The notes under the pieces were generated by a model, which worked only from the letters and a program-made list of their open reading frames with translations, was not told the origin of the DNA and ran no database searches. The position numbers and the translations under genes were made by a program. Positions 1-11,099 of a stretch of 64,000 nucleotides of DNA are shown here, piece by piece; within the stretch, counting starts at the first letter, position 1, and each line of letters starts with the position of its first letter. The stretch comes from Labedaea rhizosphaerae (GTDB lineage: Bacteria; Actinomycetota; Actinomycetes; Mycobacteriales; Pseudonocardiaceae). Location: assembly GCF_004362825.1 (NCBI RefSeq), contig NZ_SNXZ01000001.1, positions 1,364,001-1,428,000 of the forward strand, written 5' to 3'.

Positions 1-927
1 GGCGGGTTCGGCTCCGGCGGCGGGGGCACCGGCGGGTTCGACGTCAGCGACCTGTTCGGCGGCGGCGCGGCCGGCCAGAGCGGCACGTCCGGCTTCGGCG
101 GGATCTCCGACCTGTTCGGCAACATCTTCGGCAAGCGCGGCGGCGGCACCACCTCCACCCGTCCGCACCGGGGCACGGACGTGGAGACCGAGGTCCGCAT
201 CGACTTCGTCGAGGCGGTCCAGGGCGTGACCGTCCCGTTGCGCCTGTCGACCCCGGCGACCTGCAACACGTGCCACGGCACGGGGGCCAAGCCGGGCACC
301 AGCCCGCGCACCTGCCCGACCTGTGACGGTGCCGGTCTGGTGAGCCGCAGCCAGGGCGCGTTCGCGTTCAGCGAGCCGTGCCGGGACTGCCGTGGCACCG
401 GCCGGATCGTCGACGACCCGTGCCCCGAATGCGGTGGCGACGGCGTGAGCACGAAGAGCCGCACGCTCAACGTGCGCATCCCACCGGGGGTGCAGGACGA
501 CCAGAAGATCAGACTGGCGGAGCAGGGCGAACCGGGTCGCAACGGTGGCCACGCGGGTGACCTCTACGTGCGCGTGCACGTGACCCCGCACCCGATCTTC
601 GGGCGCACCGGCGACGACCTGACCATCACCGTGCCGGTCACCTTCCCCGAACTCGCGCTCGGCACCACGCTCACGGTGCCGACCCTGAACGGTCAGGTGA
701 AGGTCCGCGTGCCTGCCGGAACGACGACGGGCAAGGTCCTTCGCGTGCGGGGCAAGGGGATCGCCAAGCGCGACGGCAAGGTCGGCGACCTGCGCGTCAC
801 CCTCCAGGTCACCGTTCCGGCCAAACTGGACGATGCGGCGAAGACGGCCCTGGAAGCCTTCGCCGAGGCGACTTCGGACCACGATCCGCGTCCGGATCTG
901 ACGGCGATGCTGAGGAAGGACAAGTGA
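1..927 (+). CDS. dnaJ: Chaperone protein DnaJ (5' end outside window)
   Basis: Hsp40 co-chaperone that delivers unfolded proteins to DnaK and stimulates its ATPase. The frame is open from base 1, so the J domain lies upstream. Visible are the Gly/Phe-rich linker (bases 1-180), then four CxxCxGxG zinc-binding repeats (CNTCHGTG, CPTCDGAG, CRDCRGTG, CPECGGDG at bases 262-450) and the two-part C-terminal substrate-binding domain. The GTG at 181 is only an internal codon. The stop overlaps the start of hspR (TGATG), so the two are co-transcribed, probably as the tail of a dnaK-grpE-dnaJ-hspR operon whose first genes are not in view. Confidence 0.97.
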   Translation, partial: GGFGSGGGGTGGFDVSDLFGGGAAGQSGTSGFGGISDLFGNIFGKRGGGTTSTRPHRGTDVETEVRIDFVEAVQGVTVPLRLSTPATCNTCHGTGAKPGTSPRTCPTCDGAGLVSRSQGAFAFSEPCRDCRGTGRIVDDPCPECGGDGVSTKSRTLNVRIPPGVQDDQKIRLAEQGEPGRNGGHAGDLYVRVHVTPHPIFGRTGDDLTITVPVTFPELALGTTLTVPTLNGQVKVRVPAGTTTGKVLRVRGKGIAKRDGKVGDLRVTLQVTVPAKLDDAAKTALEAFAEATSDHDPRPDLTAMLRKDK

Positions 928-1358
928 TGAGCACCCCCTTCCCCCACGACGAAGACGCCCCGGTCTTCGTGATCTCGGTGGCCGCGCAGCTGTCGGGCCT
1001 GCACGCCCAGACGCTGCGCAGCTACGACCGCCAGGGCCTGGTGTCCCCGGGCCGGGCCACCGGCGGCGGCCGCCGGTATTCGTTGCGCGACATCGCTTTG
1101 CTGCGTGAGGTGCAGCGCCTGTCCCAGGAGGACGGCGTGAACCTGGCGGGCGTGAAGCGGATCATCGAGCTGGAGAACGAGGTCAGCGCGCTGCAGAACC
1201 GCGTGCACGAACTGACCGAGGAACTGGCCGCGGCGTACGCGGCGGCGGAACAAGCCGCCGCGGCCGTGCACGCCTCGTACCGCAAGGACCTGGTGCCCCG
1301 CCACCGCCAGCAGACCGCGCTGGTGGTCTGGAAGCCCCAGCCCCGCCGCCCGCGCTGA
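927..1358 (+). CDS. hspR: Heat-shock repressor HspR (MerR family)
   Basis: A 143-residue MerR-type autorepressor of the DnaK regulon; in actinobacteria HspR binds HAIR operators with DnaK as corepressor. An N-terminal winged helix (about residues 13-82, with an AQTLRSYDRQGLVSP recognition segment) is followed by a coiled coil near residues 78-115 and a basic tail. The start is taken at the ATG overlapping the dnaJ stop; a GTG three bases earlier is in frame. A HAIR-like inverted repeat lies upstream of clpB at 4345-4365, so clpB is a predicted target. Family and context both support the assignment. Confidence 0.95.
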   Translation: MSTPFPHDEDAPVFVISVAAQLSGLHAQTLRSYDRQGLVSPGRATGGGRRYSLRDIALLREVQRLSQEDGVNLAGVKRIIELENEVSALQNRVHELTEELAAAYAAAEQAAAAVHASYRKDLVPRHRQQTALVVWKPQPRRPR

Positions 1359-1445
1359 ACCGCACAGGACAACCGCGAACTGGTTCGTCCCAATGCAACT
1401 GCGAGTCAGCAGCCCAACCTCACCACGAGACCAGACCGCCCCCGG

Positions 1446-2624
1446 CTAGTCGACGGTGAACGGGTCGTAGGAGATCCGGTCCAGCTGCGTCCCGGCAACA
1501 AGCATCCGCGAAACCGTGGACCGGATCATCGACGGCGAGCCGGACACGAGCACCCTGCGGTCCTCCCACGCGCCGTACCGGGTGACCACGTCGGCCAACG
1601 TCCCGTGCTCGACCCCGGCCATCTCCGGCTCGGACTCGAGCACGGGCACCACGGTCAGCCACGGGTTGGTGGACGCCAACTGGCGCAACCCGTTCAGGTC
1701 GTAGAGGTCGGTGCGGACCCGCCCGCCGTAGAAGAGGTGGACCCGCGGGTTCTCGCCCCACTGCGACAGGTGGTCGACGATCGCGCGCATCGGCGCGAGG
1801 CCGGTCCCGCCGGCCACCATCAGGATGTCCTGACCGGCTTCACGGTCCACGGTGAGCCGCCCGAACGCGGGCCCGATCCGCCACCGGTCCCCCGTCCGCG
1901 CGTGCGCGACCAACGCCGGGCTGACCCAGCCACCGGCGACGGCACGAACGTGGAACTCCATGACCCCGTCCTCGGTGGGCGCGTTGGCCGGCGAGAGGTA
2001 CCGCCACAGGCGGGGCCGTTGCGGGGTTTCCACGCTCACGTACTGGCCCGGCCGGTAGGGCACCGGGTAGTCCGCCTTCACCCGCAGGATGGCCAGGTCC
2101 CGGCTCAACCGCTGGTGGTCGATGACGGTCGCCTGCCAATAGGCAGGACCGTCGTCCATGGCCGCCGCGTCGAGCATCGACCGGGCGACGATGGTGAAGG
2201 CCTCGGCCCAGGCGTGTTCGACCTCCGCCGTCCAGGCGTCGCCGGCGAAGTGCTTGATCGCCGCCAGCAGCGCCATCCCGAACGACTCGTAGTGCGAGGT
2301 GATGACGCCGAACTTGCGGTGGTCGCGCCCGAGCTGGCGCAGGAACGGCACCAGCTCGTCGGGGCGGTCGAAGCGCTGCACGATGTGCATCAGCGAGCGC
2401 AGCAGCCGGACCCGCTGGACGCTCATGGTCACCGGGAACATGTCCCGGGTCTCGGGCGCGATGCTGAAGAGCTTCTCGTAGAAGTACTTCGCCATCTCGT
2501 CGGCGTACGGCTCGACGACCGCGAAGCTGCTCCGGACCAGCCGGACCATTGTCTCGACGGCGGCCTCGGTGTCCGATCGGGGCGGAAGCTGTGGCACAGG
2601 GCCTACCACGGCGTTGGCGGTCAT
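1446..2624 (-). CDS. Flavohemoprotein-like globin/FAD/NAD(P) oxidoreductase
   Basis: A 392-residue fusion of an N-terminal globin domain (about 20-150, with a proximal-histidine segment GRDHRKFGV) to a ferredoxin-reductase module: FAD part with RPGQYVSVETP and WRYLSPANAP, then NAD(P) part with VAGGTGLAPM. Such proteins usually act in nitric oxide dioxygenation or oxygen sensing. M. tuberculosis has a similar protein (Rv0385) next to clpB. The chosen ATG follows a GGGGGAGG segment by about 13 nt; an upstream in-frame ATG at 2684 would add 20 poorly conserved residues. The exact substrate is not visible. Confidence 0.9.
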   Translation of the reverse strand: MTANAVVGPVPQLPPRSDTEAAVETMVRLVRSSFAVVEPYADEMAKYFYEKLFSIAPETRDMFPVTMSVQRVRLLRSLMHIVQRFDRPDELVPFLRQLGRDHRKFGVITSHYESFGMALLAAIKHFAGDAWTAEVEHAWAEAFTIVARSMLDAAAMDDGPAYWQATVIDHQRLSRDLAILRVKADYPVPYRPGQYVSVETPQRPRLWRYLSPANAPTEDGVMEFHVRAVAGGWVSPALVAHARTGDRWRIGPAFGRLTVDREAGQDILMVAGGTGLAPMRAIVDHLSQWGENPRVHLFYGGRVRTDLYDLNGLRQLASTNPWLTVVPVLESEPEMAGVEHGTLADVVTRYGAWEDRRVLVSGSPSMIRSTVSRMLVAGTQLDRISYDPFTVD

Positions 2625-2757
2625 GGTCGGAGTACAGCCTCCCCCTATCCGCCGTACGTGGGCAAGCTCCTGATCACTGTGCACGTTAGCGGCAACATCA
2701 ACTCATCGGGGACTTGATGACACGTTCGGGTGAACGCGACTCACGTTGCGTCCGCCT

Positions 2758-2770
2758 GGTGATCATCACC
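2758..2770. promoter_or_regulatory. Inverted repeat in divergent flavohemoprotein/MarR intergenic region
   Basis: GGTGAT-C-ATCACC is a perfect 6-bp inverted repeat around one base, lying between the leftward flavohemoprotein gene and the rightward MarR gene. It is a candidate operator for the MarR protein. No other evidence supports binding. Confidence 0.35.
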
Positions 2771-2812
2771 GTGCACTGAGTTACCGTTTGTGGAGAGGTT
2801 GGGAGCGAAAGG

Positions 2813-3283
2813 ATGCGCGTGTCCGAGGTCAACGGCGGCGCCATGCCGTCGATGGGGCGCGAGACGGCCGCGCAAGCGCTCGAACGCGAACTTTCCGTGC
2901 TGTTCGGGCGGGCGCGGAGCGTGTCCTTGAGCCTGGTCGCCCGGGTCCACCCGGAGCTGGACTCGGCGTCGTACGCGCTGCTGCTGCGCCTCGACGACTG
3001 CGGCCCGGTGCGCGCGGCCGCGGTGGTCGGGCTGACCGGGCTGGACAAGTCGACGGTGAGCAGGCAGCTCGGCCGGCTCGAGGAACTCGACCTGATCGAG
3101 CGGGTCGCCGACCCGTCGGATGGTCGCGCTCGCCTGATCCAGCTGACCAAGACCGGCTCGGCCCGCCTGGCCAGCGTGCGCGAGGACCGGCGACGGCAGT
3201 TGCGGGCCCGGTTCGAGAGCTGGTCCACCGACGATCTCCAGTCGTTCGCCACCCTGTTGGGGCGGCTGAACGAGGACCTGTAA
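2813..3283 (+). CDS. MarR-family transcriptional regulator
   Basis: A 156-residue winged-helix regulator of the MarR type. The HTH core sits near residues 55-105 (LTGLDKSTVSRQLGRLEEL) followed by the wing DPSDGRARLIQLT; the helices at either end form the dimer interface. GGAG lies 8-10 nt before the ATG. It faces away from the flavohemoprotein gene across 188 bp containing an inverted repeat, so control of that gene and of itself is a reasonable inference. The ligand is unknown. Confidence 0.88.
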   Translation: MRVSEVNGGAMPSMGRETAAQALERELSVLFGRARSVSLSLVARVHPELDSASYALLLRLDDCGPVRAAAVVGLTGLDKSTVSRQLGRLEELDLIERVADPSDGRARLIQLTKTGSARLASVREDRRRQLRARFESWSTDDLQSFATLLGRLNEDL

Positions 3284-3298
3284 CCCGCAGCTCATTTA

Positions 3299-3344
3299 GT
3301 TGTCTAGCGCAACGAACTCGGCCTATAGTTGTTGTCAACGCAAC
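3299..3344 (+). promoter_or_regulatory. MarR promoter flanked by two similar operators
   Basis: Two near-identical imperfect palindromes, GTTGTCTAGCGCAAC (3299-3313) and GTTGTCAACGCAAC (3331-3344), flank a -10 hexamer TATAGT (3324-3329). A -35-like TTGTCT (3300-3305) lies 18 bp upstream, inside the first palindrome. The arrangement suggests that the downstream MarR protein represses its own promoter. Confidence 0.65.
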
Positions 3345-3361
3345 GGTGCGGAGGTGTCGGG

Positions 3362-3835
3362 GTGAATCCTTCGACTGACGACTACATCGCCTTGCTCCGG
3401 CAGATCCGGACGCTGGCAGGCTTGCAGCACGCGGGCGCCCAGCGCACCTGGCGCGACCAGCCCGAGTTGCAGCAGGGCGCGGGCAAGCTGCTCGCGGAAC
3501 TGGCCTACTGCGGCCAGGCCCGCATCTCCGACCTGGCCGAACGCCGGATGGTAGACGCCTCGGTGATCAGCAGGCAGGTGGCGCAGCTGCAGAAGCTGGG
3601 CTACATCGCACGCCACAAGGCGGAATCCGACGCACGGGTGTCGCTGCTGACCGTGACCCCGAGCGGCCAGGAAGCACTGGACCGCTGGCGTGAGCACCAG
3701 GTCGAGTTGCTGCGCGCGGCCCTGCAGGGCTGGGACGCCGACCGCATGCACGCGGCGACGAAGGTGCTCGAGGAGATCAACGCCGACTTCCGTGCGGCGC
3801 TCGAGCCCGGCGGCCCCCGCGCCGCCGCCAGCTAG
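3362..3835 (+). CDS. MarR-family transcriptional regulator
   Basis: A 157-residue MarR-type regulator with a winged HTH at about residues 55-110 (ARISDLAERRMVDASVISRQVAQL, then wing AESDARVSLLTVT). The GTG start is fixed by GGAGG (3350-3354) seven bases upstream; an in-frame GTG at 3329 would fall on the last base of the -10 box. The gene is probably autoregulated through the twin palindromes at 3299-3344. No target gene is adjacent: downstream lies a long non-coding stretch. It is only distantly similar to the preceding MarR gene. Confidence 0.88.
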   Translation: MNPSTDDYIALLRQIRTLAGLQHAGAQRTWRDQPELQQGAGKLLAELAYCGQARISDLAERRMVDASVISRQVAQLQKLGYIARHKAESDARVSLLTVTPSGQEALDRWREHQVELLRAALQGWDADRMHAATKVLEEINADFRAALEPGGPRAAAS

Positions 3836-4459
3836 CCACCTCCTTATTGGGACTGTGGATCCCGCGATCCCCAGCGGCAATAACCGCCGCCTCGCCGGCC
3901 GATCGTGGCGGCTTTCGCTGACGGAAGTCGAGTCACGCCGTCCCCAACCGCAATAAAATCCGCCCGCGCGGACGCATCTCGCCGGCCCGCTGGTCGGATC
4001 TATCCCCAAGCGCGGTAACCAGGCCACACCGGCCTTCATCCACAGGGTTGTCCACAGATTCGGCCGCATCCATCCACCGATCTCGCGAACTCCATAGACT
4101 GCAGGCAGCTTGCACAACTAGTGGGTCCGAGGGCGTGTGAGGCGCAGATGTTGGGGTCGCGTCGCCACGCCACCCGGCTGGGTGCTTGCCCGCGGCCCGA
4201 CCGGCGCTCCGAACGGCGAGATCATCCTCAGCCTGTGGATAGTGTCCTGGGGATTGTGGACAACCACCCCTCGGGTGTGGACAACCGACTGGTACATCCG
4301 AGTGATCCGCGCCTCATCCGGCCGTGTCAGCGGGTTAGGTCGGACTTGAGCGGAACAGACTCAACTTTTCTGACGTTGTGCAGTGTGGCGGCCGGTGCAG
4401 CAGGCTTCGAACCGGTGCATCGGCTGCCGGAGGATGTGACCCGCGGACTGAGGTGACGG
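3836..4459. other. Long intergenic region with DnaA-box-like cluster upstream of clpB
   Basis: No convincing gene. It contains six sequences close to the DnaA box TTATCCACA: 3854-3862 (TGTGGATCC), 4036-4044 (TCATCCACA), 4048-4056 (TTGTCCACA), 4234-4242 (TGTGGATAG), 4255-4263 and 4276-4284 (both TGTGGACAA, the reverse complement of TTGTCCACA). The first is a 7/9 match and the others 8/9. Further downstream are the HspR operator (4345-4365) and the clpB leader. Short AT-richer patches (CAATAA, AATAAAAT) occur near 3890 and 3952. Confidence 0.6.
4345..4365. promoter_or_regulatory. HAIR element (HspR operator) upstream of clpB
   Basis: CTTGAGC-N7-ACTCAAC matches the HspR-associated inverted repeat CTTGAGT-N7-ACTCAAG at 12 of 14 positions with the correct spacing. 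It lies 94 bp upstream of the clpB ATG, and hspR is encoded about 3 kb away. This places clpB under HspR/DnaK control. Confidence 0.85.
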
Positions 4460-7045
<2,586 letters not shown>

Positions 7046-7057
7046 CGATCACCCGCG

Positions 7058-7090
7058 AGACCCGGCCGCCGCTCCTGGTGGCCGGGTCTT
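7058..7090 (+). terminator. Hairpin terminator after clpB
   Basis: AGACCCGGCC (7058-7067) pairs perfectly with GGCCGGGTCT (7080-7089) around a 12-base loop, 13 bp after the clpB stop. There is no real U-tract, which is common for actinobacterial terminators. Confidence 0.7.
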
Positions 7091-7222
7091 CGCACGCCTG
7101 GAACAACCCGAGGCCTGAGCGGGTCCGGTCGGCCCAGATCGGCGCGAAGCAACTCAAACCGACACCGCGCCACCCCGGCCGTGATCTTGATCGGGTGACC
7201 TGGCGGACTACAGTCACCCTTC

Positions 7223-7903
7223 GTGGGCATCCCGGCGTGGGTCTGGTTCGTGATCGCCGTCGTGGCGGCGGTGGCCGGTGCGGCGTTGTTGCTGCGCGAC
7301 CGGTCCCGCTCGAACTCCCGTGACCGCGAACGCCGCCGGTGGGCCGCCCTTCGCGGCTGGCAGTTCGCCGAGGCCGACCCGGAGCTCGTCGCCACCTGGA
7401 ACAGCGGCGCCATCGCGTACTACGGCAAGGGCAACGCCGTCGACGTGGTCGCCGGCTCCACGTTCACCGCCGACGGCCGGCGCCGGGTCTACGTCTTCGA
7501 CCTCGACGTCAACGGCAAGCGGCCCGCGGTGATCGCCGCGGTCCAGCTGCGCCGCAAGCACGCCGTCGTCGTCGAGCTCTGGCTGCCGAGCATGCCGTTC
7601 CAGCGCGAGCACATGCCCGAGCTGCTGGGCCCGGTCGGCCAGCGGTACGCGTTCGTCTCCGACATGGCCGCGGCGCGCGCGCTGATCACGCCCGACCTGG
7701 TCGACGCCTCCGAGGAGATCGGCGGTGACGTCACCGTCGTCTGGCTGGAGAGCGACTGGGTGCTGGCCAGCGCGCCGACCAACGCCGGCCCGTCGCGCCT
7801 GGAGCGGCTGCTGCGCGGCATCGGCGAGGTCGCCGACGTGCTCGACCCCTTCGACGCCGAGACCGACCCGGTCGGCGACCAGGGGCAGCAACCAGCCGAG
7901 TGA
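7223..7903 (+). CDS. Membrane-anchored protein of unknown function
   Basis: A 226-residue protein with one N-terminal membrane helix (about 5-24) followed by a basic stretch and a cytosolic-looking domain. I recognise no enzyme motif. From memory the M. tuberculosis neighbour of clpB (Rv0383c) is also a single-span protein of similar size, so this may be its counterpart. The GTG has no ribosome-binding site but lies 8 nt after TACAGT (7209-7214), which suggests a leaderless transcript. It sits between clpB and an SDR gene. Confidence 0.75.
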   Translation: MGIPAWVWFVIAVVAAVAGAALLLRDRSRSNSRDRERRRWAALRGWQFAEADPELVATWNSGAIAYYGKGNAVDVVAGSTFTADGRRRVYVFDLDVNGKRPAVIAAVQLRRKHAVVVELWLPSMPFQREHMPELLGPVGQRYAFVSDMAAARALITPDLVDASEEIGGDVTVVWLESDWVLASAPTNAGPSRLERLLRGIGEVADVLDPFDAETDPVGDQGQQPAE

Positions 7904-7946
7904 TCGCTGGCGGAGCGCGACCATCCAGCACCGATAGGTTGGGTGC

Positions 7947-8723
7947 ATGCCAACCGCACTCGTCACCGGCGCGACCGCCGGCATCGGCGCCGCCTTCGCC
8001 CGCGCCCTGGCCGAGCAGGGTTTCGACCTGGTCCTGGTCGCCCGCACGCAGCAGCGGCTGACCGAGGTCGCCGAGGAGCTCACGGCCAAGCACGCGATCG
8101 AGGCCTCGACCCTCGCCGCGGACCTCTCCACCGCAAAGGGCCGCGCCGACGTCGAAGAGCGCCTGGCCGACGACAGCAAGCCGATCGAGCTGCTGGTCAA
8201 CAACGCCGGCTTCGGCACGTACGGCGCGTTCACCGAGACCTCGATGCAGCGCCTGCAGGAGCAGCTCGACGTCAACGTCGTCTCCGTGCTCCGGCTGACC
8301 CGGGCCGCGTTGCCGGGCATGATCGCCCGCAAGCACGGCGCGGTGGTCAACGTGTCCAGCGTCGCCGGGTTCTTCCCCGGCACCGGCGCGACCTACGGCG
8401 CGAGCAAGGCCTACGTGACCGCATTGTCCGAAGGGCTCGGCGCCACGGTCGCGGGCACCGGCGTCCGCGTGCTCGCGCTCTGCCCCGGCTTCACCCACAC
8501 CGAGTTCCACGCCCGCGCCAAGGACCCGGAGATGGCGAAGATCCCCGAGTTCATGTGGCTCGACGCCGACCGGGTGGCCCGCGACTGCCTCGACGACCTG
8601 CGCAAGGGCCGCGCCGTGTCGGTGCCCGGTCCGCAGTGGAAGGCCGTCGTCGTGCTCGGCCGGCTGATCCCGCCGGGGATCCTGCGCGCGGTGTCCAACA
8701 GGATGGGACGCGGCCGCACGTGA
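7947..8723 (+). CDS. Short-chain dehydrogenase/reductase
   Basis: A 258-residue classical SDR. The Rossmann nucleotide loop TGATAGIG is at 7-14, NNAG at 85-88, catalytic Ser near 138, and Tyr150/Lys154 in the YGASK motif. SDRs of this subgroup resemble DltE/YqjQ-type reductases; the substrate cannot be read from sequence. The ATG is preceded by TAGGTT (7935-7940) six bases upstream and no Shine-Dalgarno, so translation is probably leaderless. It lies 47 bp before pyrE on the same strand. Confidence 0.9.
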   Translation: MPTALVTGATAGIGAAFARALAEQGFDLVLVARTQQRLTEVAEELTAKHAIEASTLAADLSTAKGRADVEERLADDSKPIELLVNNAGFGTYGAFTETSMQRLQEQLDVNVVSVLRLTRAALPGMIARKHGAVVNVSSVAGFFPGTGATYGASKAYVTALSEGLGATVAGTGVRVLALCPGFTHTEFHARAKDPEMAKIPEFMWLDADRVARDCLDDLRKGRAVSVPGPQWKAVVVLGRLIPPGILRAVSNRMGRGRT

Positions 8724-8770
8724 CGCGTGTCGCCTGGTCGGCGGCCCGCGGTGTGCCAGACTGCTGGTCC

Positions 8771-9337
8771 GTGCGGACTACCACTGCGGTCGATCAGCAA
8801 GCCAAGTCGGAACTCGCCAGGCTGGTCAGCGAACTCGCTGTCGTGCACGGCAAGGTGACCCTCGCGTCGGGCAAGGAAGCCGACTACTACATCGACATGC
8901 GCCGCGCGACCCTGCACCACGCGGCCGCCCCGCTCATCGGCAAACTGCTGCGCCAGCTCACGGCCGACTGGTCCTACGTCGCCGTCGGCGGGCTCACCCT
9001 CGGCGCCGATCCGGTGGCCTACGCGATGATGCACGCCGCCACCGGCGAGGGTGCGGTGCTCGACACCTTCGTGGTCCGCAAGGCCACCAAGGAACACGGC
9101 ATGCAGCGGCGCATCGAGGGCATCGAGGTGGCCGGGCAGCGCGTGCTCGCCGTCGAGGACACGTCCACCACGGGTGGCAGCGTCCTGACCGCGGTGGACG
9201 CGTTGCAGGAGGCCGGTGCCGAGGTCGTCGGGGTGGCCACCGTCGTCGACCGCGCGACCGGCGCCCGTGAGGCCATCGAAGCCCGCGGTCTGGCCTACCG
9301 CGCCCTGCTCGACCTCACCGACATCGGCCTCGCCTGA
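8771..9337 (+). CDS. pyrE: Orotate phosphoribosyltransferase
   Basis: A 188-residue type I phosphoribosyltransferase that joins orotate and PRPP to give orotidine 5'-phosphate in pyrimidine synthesis. The PRPP loop VLAVEDTSTTGGSV is at about 125-138, and an orotate-site segment ASGKEADYYIDMR near 32-44. The GTG was chosen because the conserved region begins about 20 residues later; the frame remains open far upstream but only as a shadow of the SDR gene. Isolated pyrE near clpB matches the arrangement in mycobacteria. Confidence 0.95.
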   Translation: MRTTTAVDQQAKSELARLVSELAVVHGKVTLASGKEADYYIDMRRATLHHAAAPLIGKLLRQLTADWSYVAVGGLTLGADPVAYAMMHAATGEGAVLDTFVVRKATKEHGMQRRIEGIEVAGQRVLAVEDTSTTGGSVLTAVDALQEAGAEVVGVATVVDRATGAREAIEARGLAYRALLDLTDIGLA

Positions 9338-9365
9338 AAACGATCGTTCGGTAACCTGCGGCCTC

Positions 9366-9875
9366 ATGGGCCCGACCGGACTGGTGATCATCGGTGCGGT
9401 CGTCGTCGTTCTGCTCGCCACGATCGCGTTCGCGCTGCTGCGGCGAAGCTTCGCCAAGCGGTACGAGGCCGTCGAGCAGGCCTGGCGCCAGGTGCACGCC
9501 GAACTGGTGCGGCGCCAGGACACGGCCGGCCGGCTGCTGGACGTGGCCCGCGGCCGGTTCGACCAGGAAGAGCTGCTGCGGGCCCGTGCCCACGCGGTCG
9601 CCGCGCGGGGCTCGGGGCCGGTGGCGCAAAGCGCCGCTGAAGCCCGGCTGACCCGTGCGCTCGGCGGGTTCTTCCAGGCGGCCCAAGCCCACCCCGACCT
9701 CGTGGCCGACAACGGCTTCCGGATGCTGCGCTGGCAGCTCGGCGAGAGCGAGCACCGGATTGCGGCCGGCGTCCAGGCGTACAACGCGATGGCGCACGCC
9801 TACAACGCGCGGTTCAGCGCGTTCCCGGCCAGGCTCGGGAAGGGCAAACACCCCCAGTCGCAGCTCTATCCCTGA
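9366..9875 (+). CDS. LemA-like membrane-anchored protein
   Basis: A 169-residue protein with one N-terminal membrane helix (about 4-24) and an alpha-helical body resembling LemA: KRYEAVEQAWRQV near the start, and a C-terminal YNAMAHAYNARFSAFPARL that matches the conserved YN..V..YN.....P motif of the family. Function of LemA proteins is poorly known. The start lies 8 nt after TAACCT (9352-9357), a leaderless arrangement. It follows pyrE by 28 bp. Confidence 0.75.
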   Translation: MGPTGLVIIGAVVVVLLATIAFALLRRSFAKRYEAVEQAWRQVHAELVRRQDTAGRLLDVARGRFDQEELLRARAHAVAARGSGPVAQSAAEARLTRALGGFFQAAQAHPDLVADNGFRMLRWQLGESEHRIAAGVQAYNAMAHAYNARFSAFPARLGKGKHPQSQLYP

Positions 9876-10000
9876 CCGGTCAGCAAGTCCTGACCTTGTG
9901 TGACATTTCTTGCCTGGATGTTTCGCATCGTTACTTTTCGGCAAGGTGTGCTGGTAGCAGCGGGGGTACCGTTGACCTTGAAACCGTGGAGGGGGCGGGG

Positions 10001-10390
10001 ATGGCTGGCACGCTGGCGCACGCAACGGTCGCTTTGCACTTCCTCGCGCTCCTCTACATCGGCCTCGGCGGATTCCTGGCGTGGCGCTGGCCGAAGTCGA
10101 TCTTCGTGCACGTCTTCTTCGCGGCTTGGGGCGTCGCGGTGAACGTGCTGCCGCTGAACTGCCCGCTCACCGAGCTGGAGAACTACTTCCGCAACCAGCA
10201 GGGTCTGTCCGACCTGCCGAGCGGCTTCAACGCCTACTACATCTACGGGCACCTGTTCCCGGCCGAGTACACGCCGGTCGTCGGCATCCTCGGGTTGATC
10301 GTGGTGATCGTGTCCTACGTCGGGGCGTACGTGCACTACCGGCACCGCCGCGACGAGGCGCCCCGCGATGGGGTACCAATCGCCGGGTGA
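10001..10390 (+). CDS. DUF2784 family membrane protein
   Basis: A 129-residue protein with three or four hydrophobic segments and the NCPLTELE signature of DUF2784, an uncharacterised membrane family. The ATG is supported by GGAGGGGG at 9988-9995; a longer in-frame extension upstream (from 9896) lacks a site and is not hydrophobic. Its stop overlaps the start of the SpoU gene (GTGA), so the two are translationally coupled. Confidence 0.82.
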   Translation: MAGTLAHATVALHFLALLYIGLGGFLAWRWPKSIFVHVFFAAWGVAVNVLPLNCPLTELENYFRNQQGLSDLPSGFNAYYIYGHLFPAEYTPVVGILGLIVVIVSYVGAYVHYRHRRDEAPRDGVPIAG

Positions 10391-11046
10391 GCTCCGAAGA
10401 AGACGAGCCGGGCCCGACCGAGTGGGTGGCGGGCGAACCGGTCGGCGTCGGCCCGTGGCCCGGTCCGTGGCCGGACGACCCGCGCTACGACCCCGAGTTG
10501 CTCGAACACGGCGACCGCCGCAACGTCGTCGACCACTACCGCTACTGGCGCCGGGACGCGATCGTCGCCGACCTCGACCTGCGCAGGCACGACTTCCACG
10601 TCGCCATCGAGAACTTCCAGCACGACCACAACATCGGCACGGTGGTCCGCACGGCCAACGCGTTCGCGGCGCAGGCGGTGCACATCGTCGGGCGCAAGCG
10701 CTGGAACCGGCGCGGCGCCATGGTCACCGACCGCTACCAGCACCTGCACCACCACCCGGACCTCGCCTCGCTTGCCGCATTCGCTCGTGAGCACGAACTG
10801 AGCGTGATCGGCGTGGACAACGTCCCCGGCTCGATCCCGGTCGAGACCGCCGACCTGCCGCGCAAGGCGTTGTTCGTGTTCGGGCAGGAAGGACCGGGCC
10901 TCGGCGCCGAGGCTCGGGACCTGGCGATCTTCTCCGTGTCGATCGCGCAGTTCGGTTCCACGCGGTCGATCAACGCGGGCGTGGCCGCAGGCATAGTCAT
11001 GCACGCTTGGGTGCGACAACACGCCGACCTTCACTCGGCCTGGTGA
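10387..11046 (+). CDS. SpoU-family RNA 2'-O-methyltransferase
   Basis: A 219-residue SPOUT-fold enzyme that uses SAM to methylate a ribose 2'-OH in rRNA or tRNA. The three SpoU motifs are present: NIGTVVRTANAFA, FVFGQEGPGLGAE and SIAQFGSTRSINAGVAAGI; the last two form the trefoil-knot SAM site. The N-terminal 50 residues are acidic and proline-rich. The GTG start overlaps the DUF2784 stop. A similar gene (Rv0380c) sits near pyrE in M. tuberculosis. The target nucleotide cannot be deduced. Confidence 0.92.
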   Translation: MSSEEDEPGPTEWVAGEPVGVGPWPGPWPDDPRYDPELLEHGDRRNVVDHYRYWRRDAIVADLDLRRHDFHVAIENFQHDHNIGTVVRTANAFAAQAVHIVGRKRWNRRGAMVTDRYQHLHHHPDLASLAAFAREHELSVIGVDNVPGSIPVETADLPRKALFVFGQEGPGLGAEARDLAIFSVSIAQFGSTRSINAGVAAGIVMHAWVRQHADLHSAW

Positions 11047-11099
11047 CATCACCGGGCTGGGTGCTTCACCGTGAACGATTCAGCACCCACCATTGAGAG

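Noticed and set aside
3854-4284. Chromosomal origin of replication
   Set aside because: DnaA-box-like sites are present, but there is no dnaA, dnaN, rpmH or parAB nearby and no long AT-rich unwinding region.
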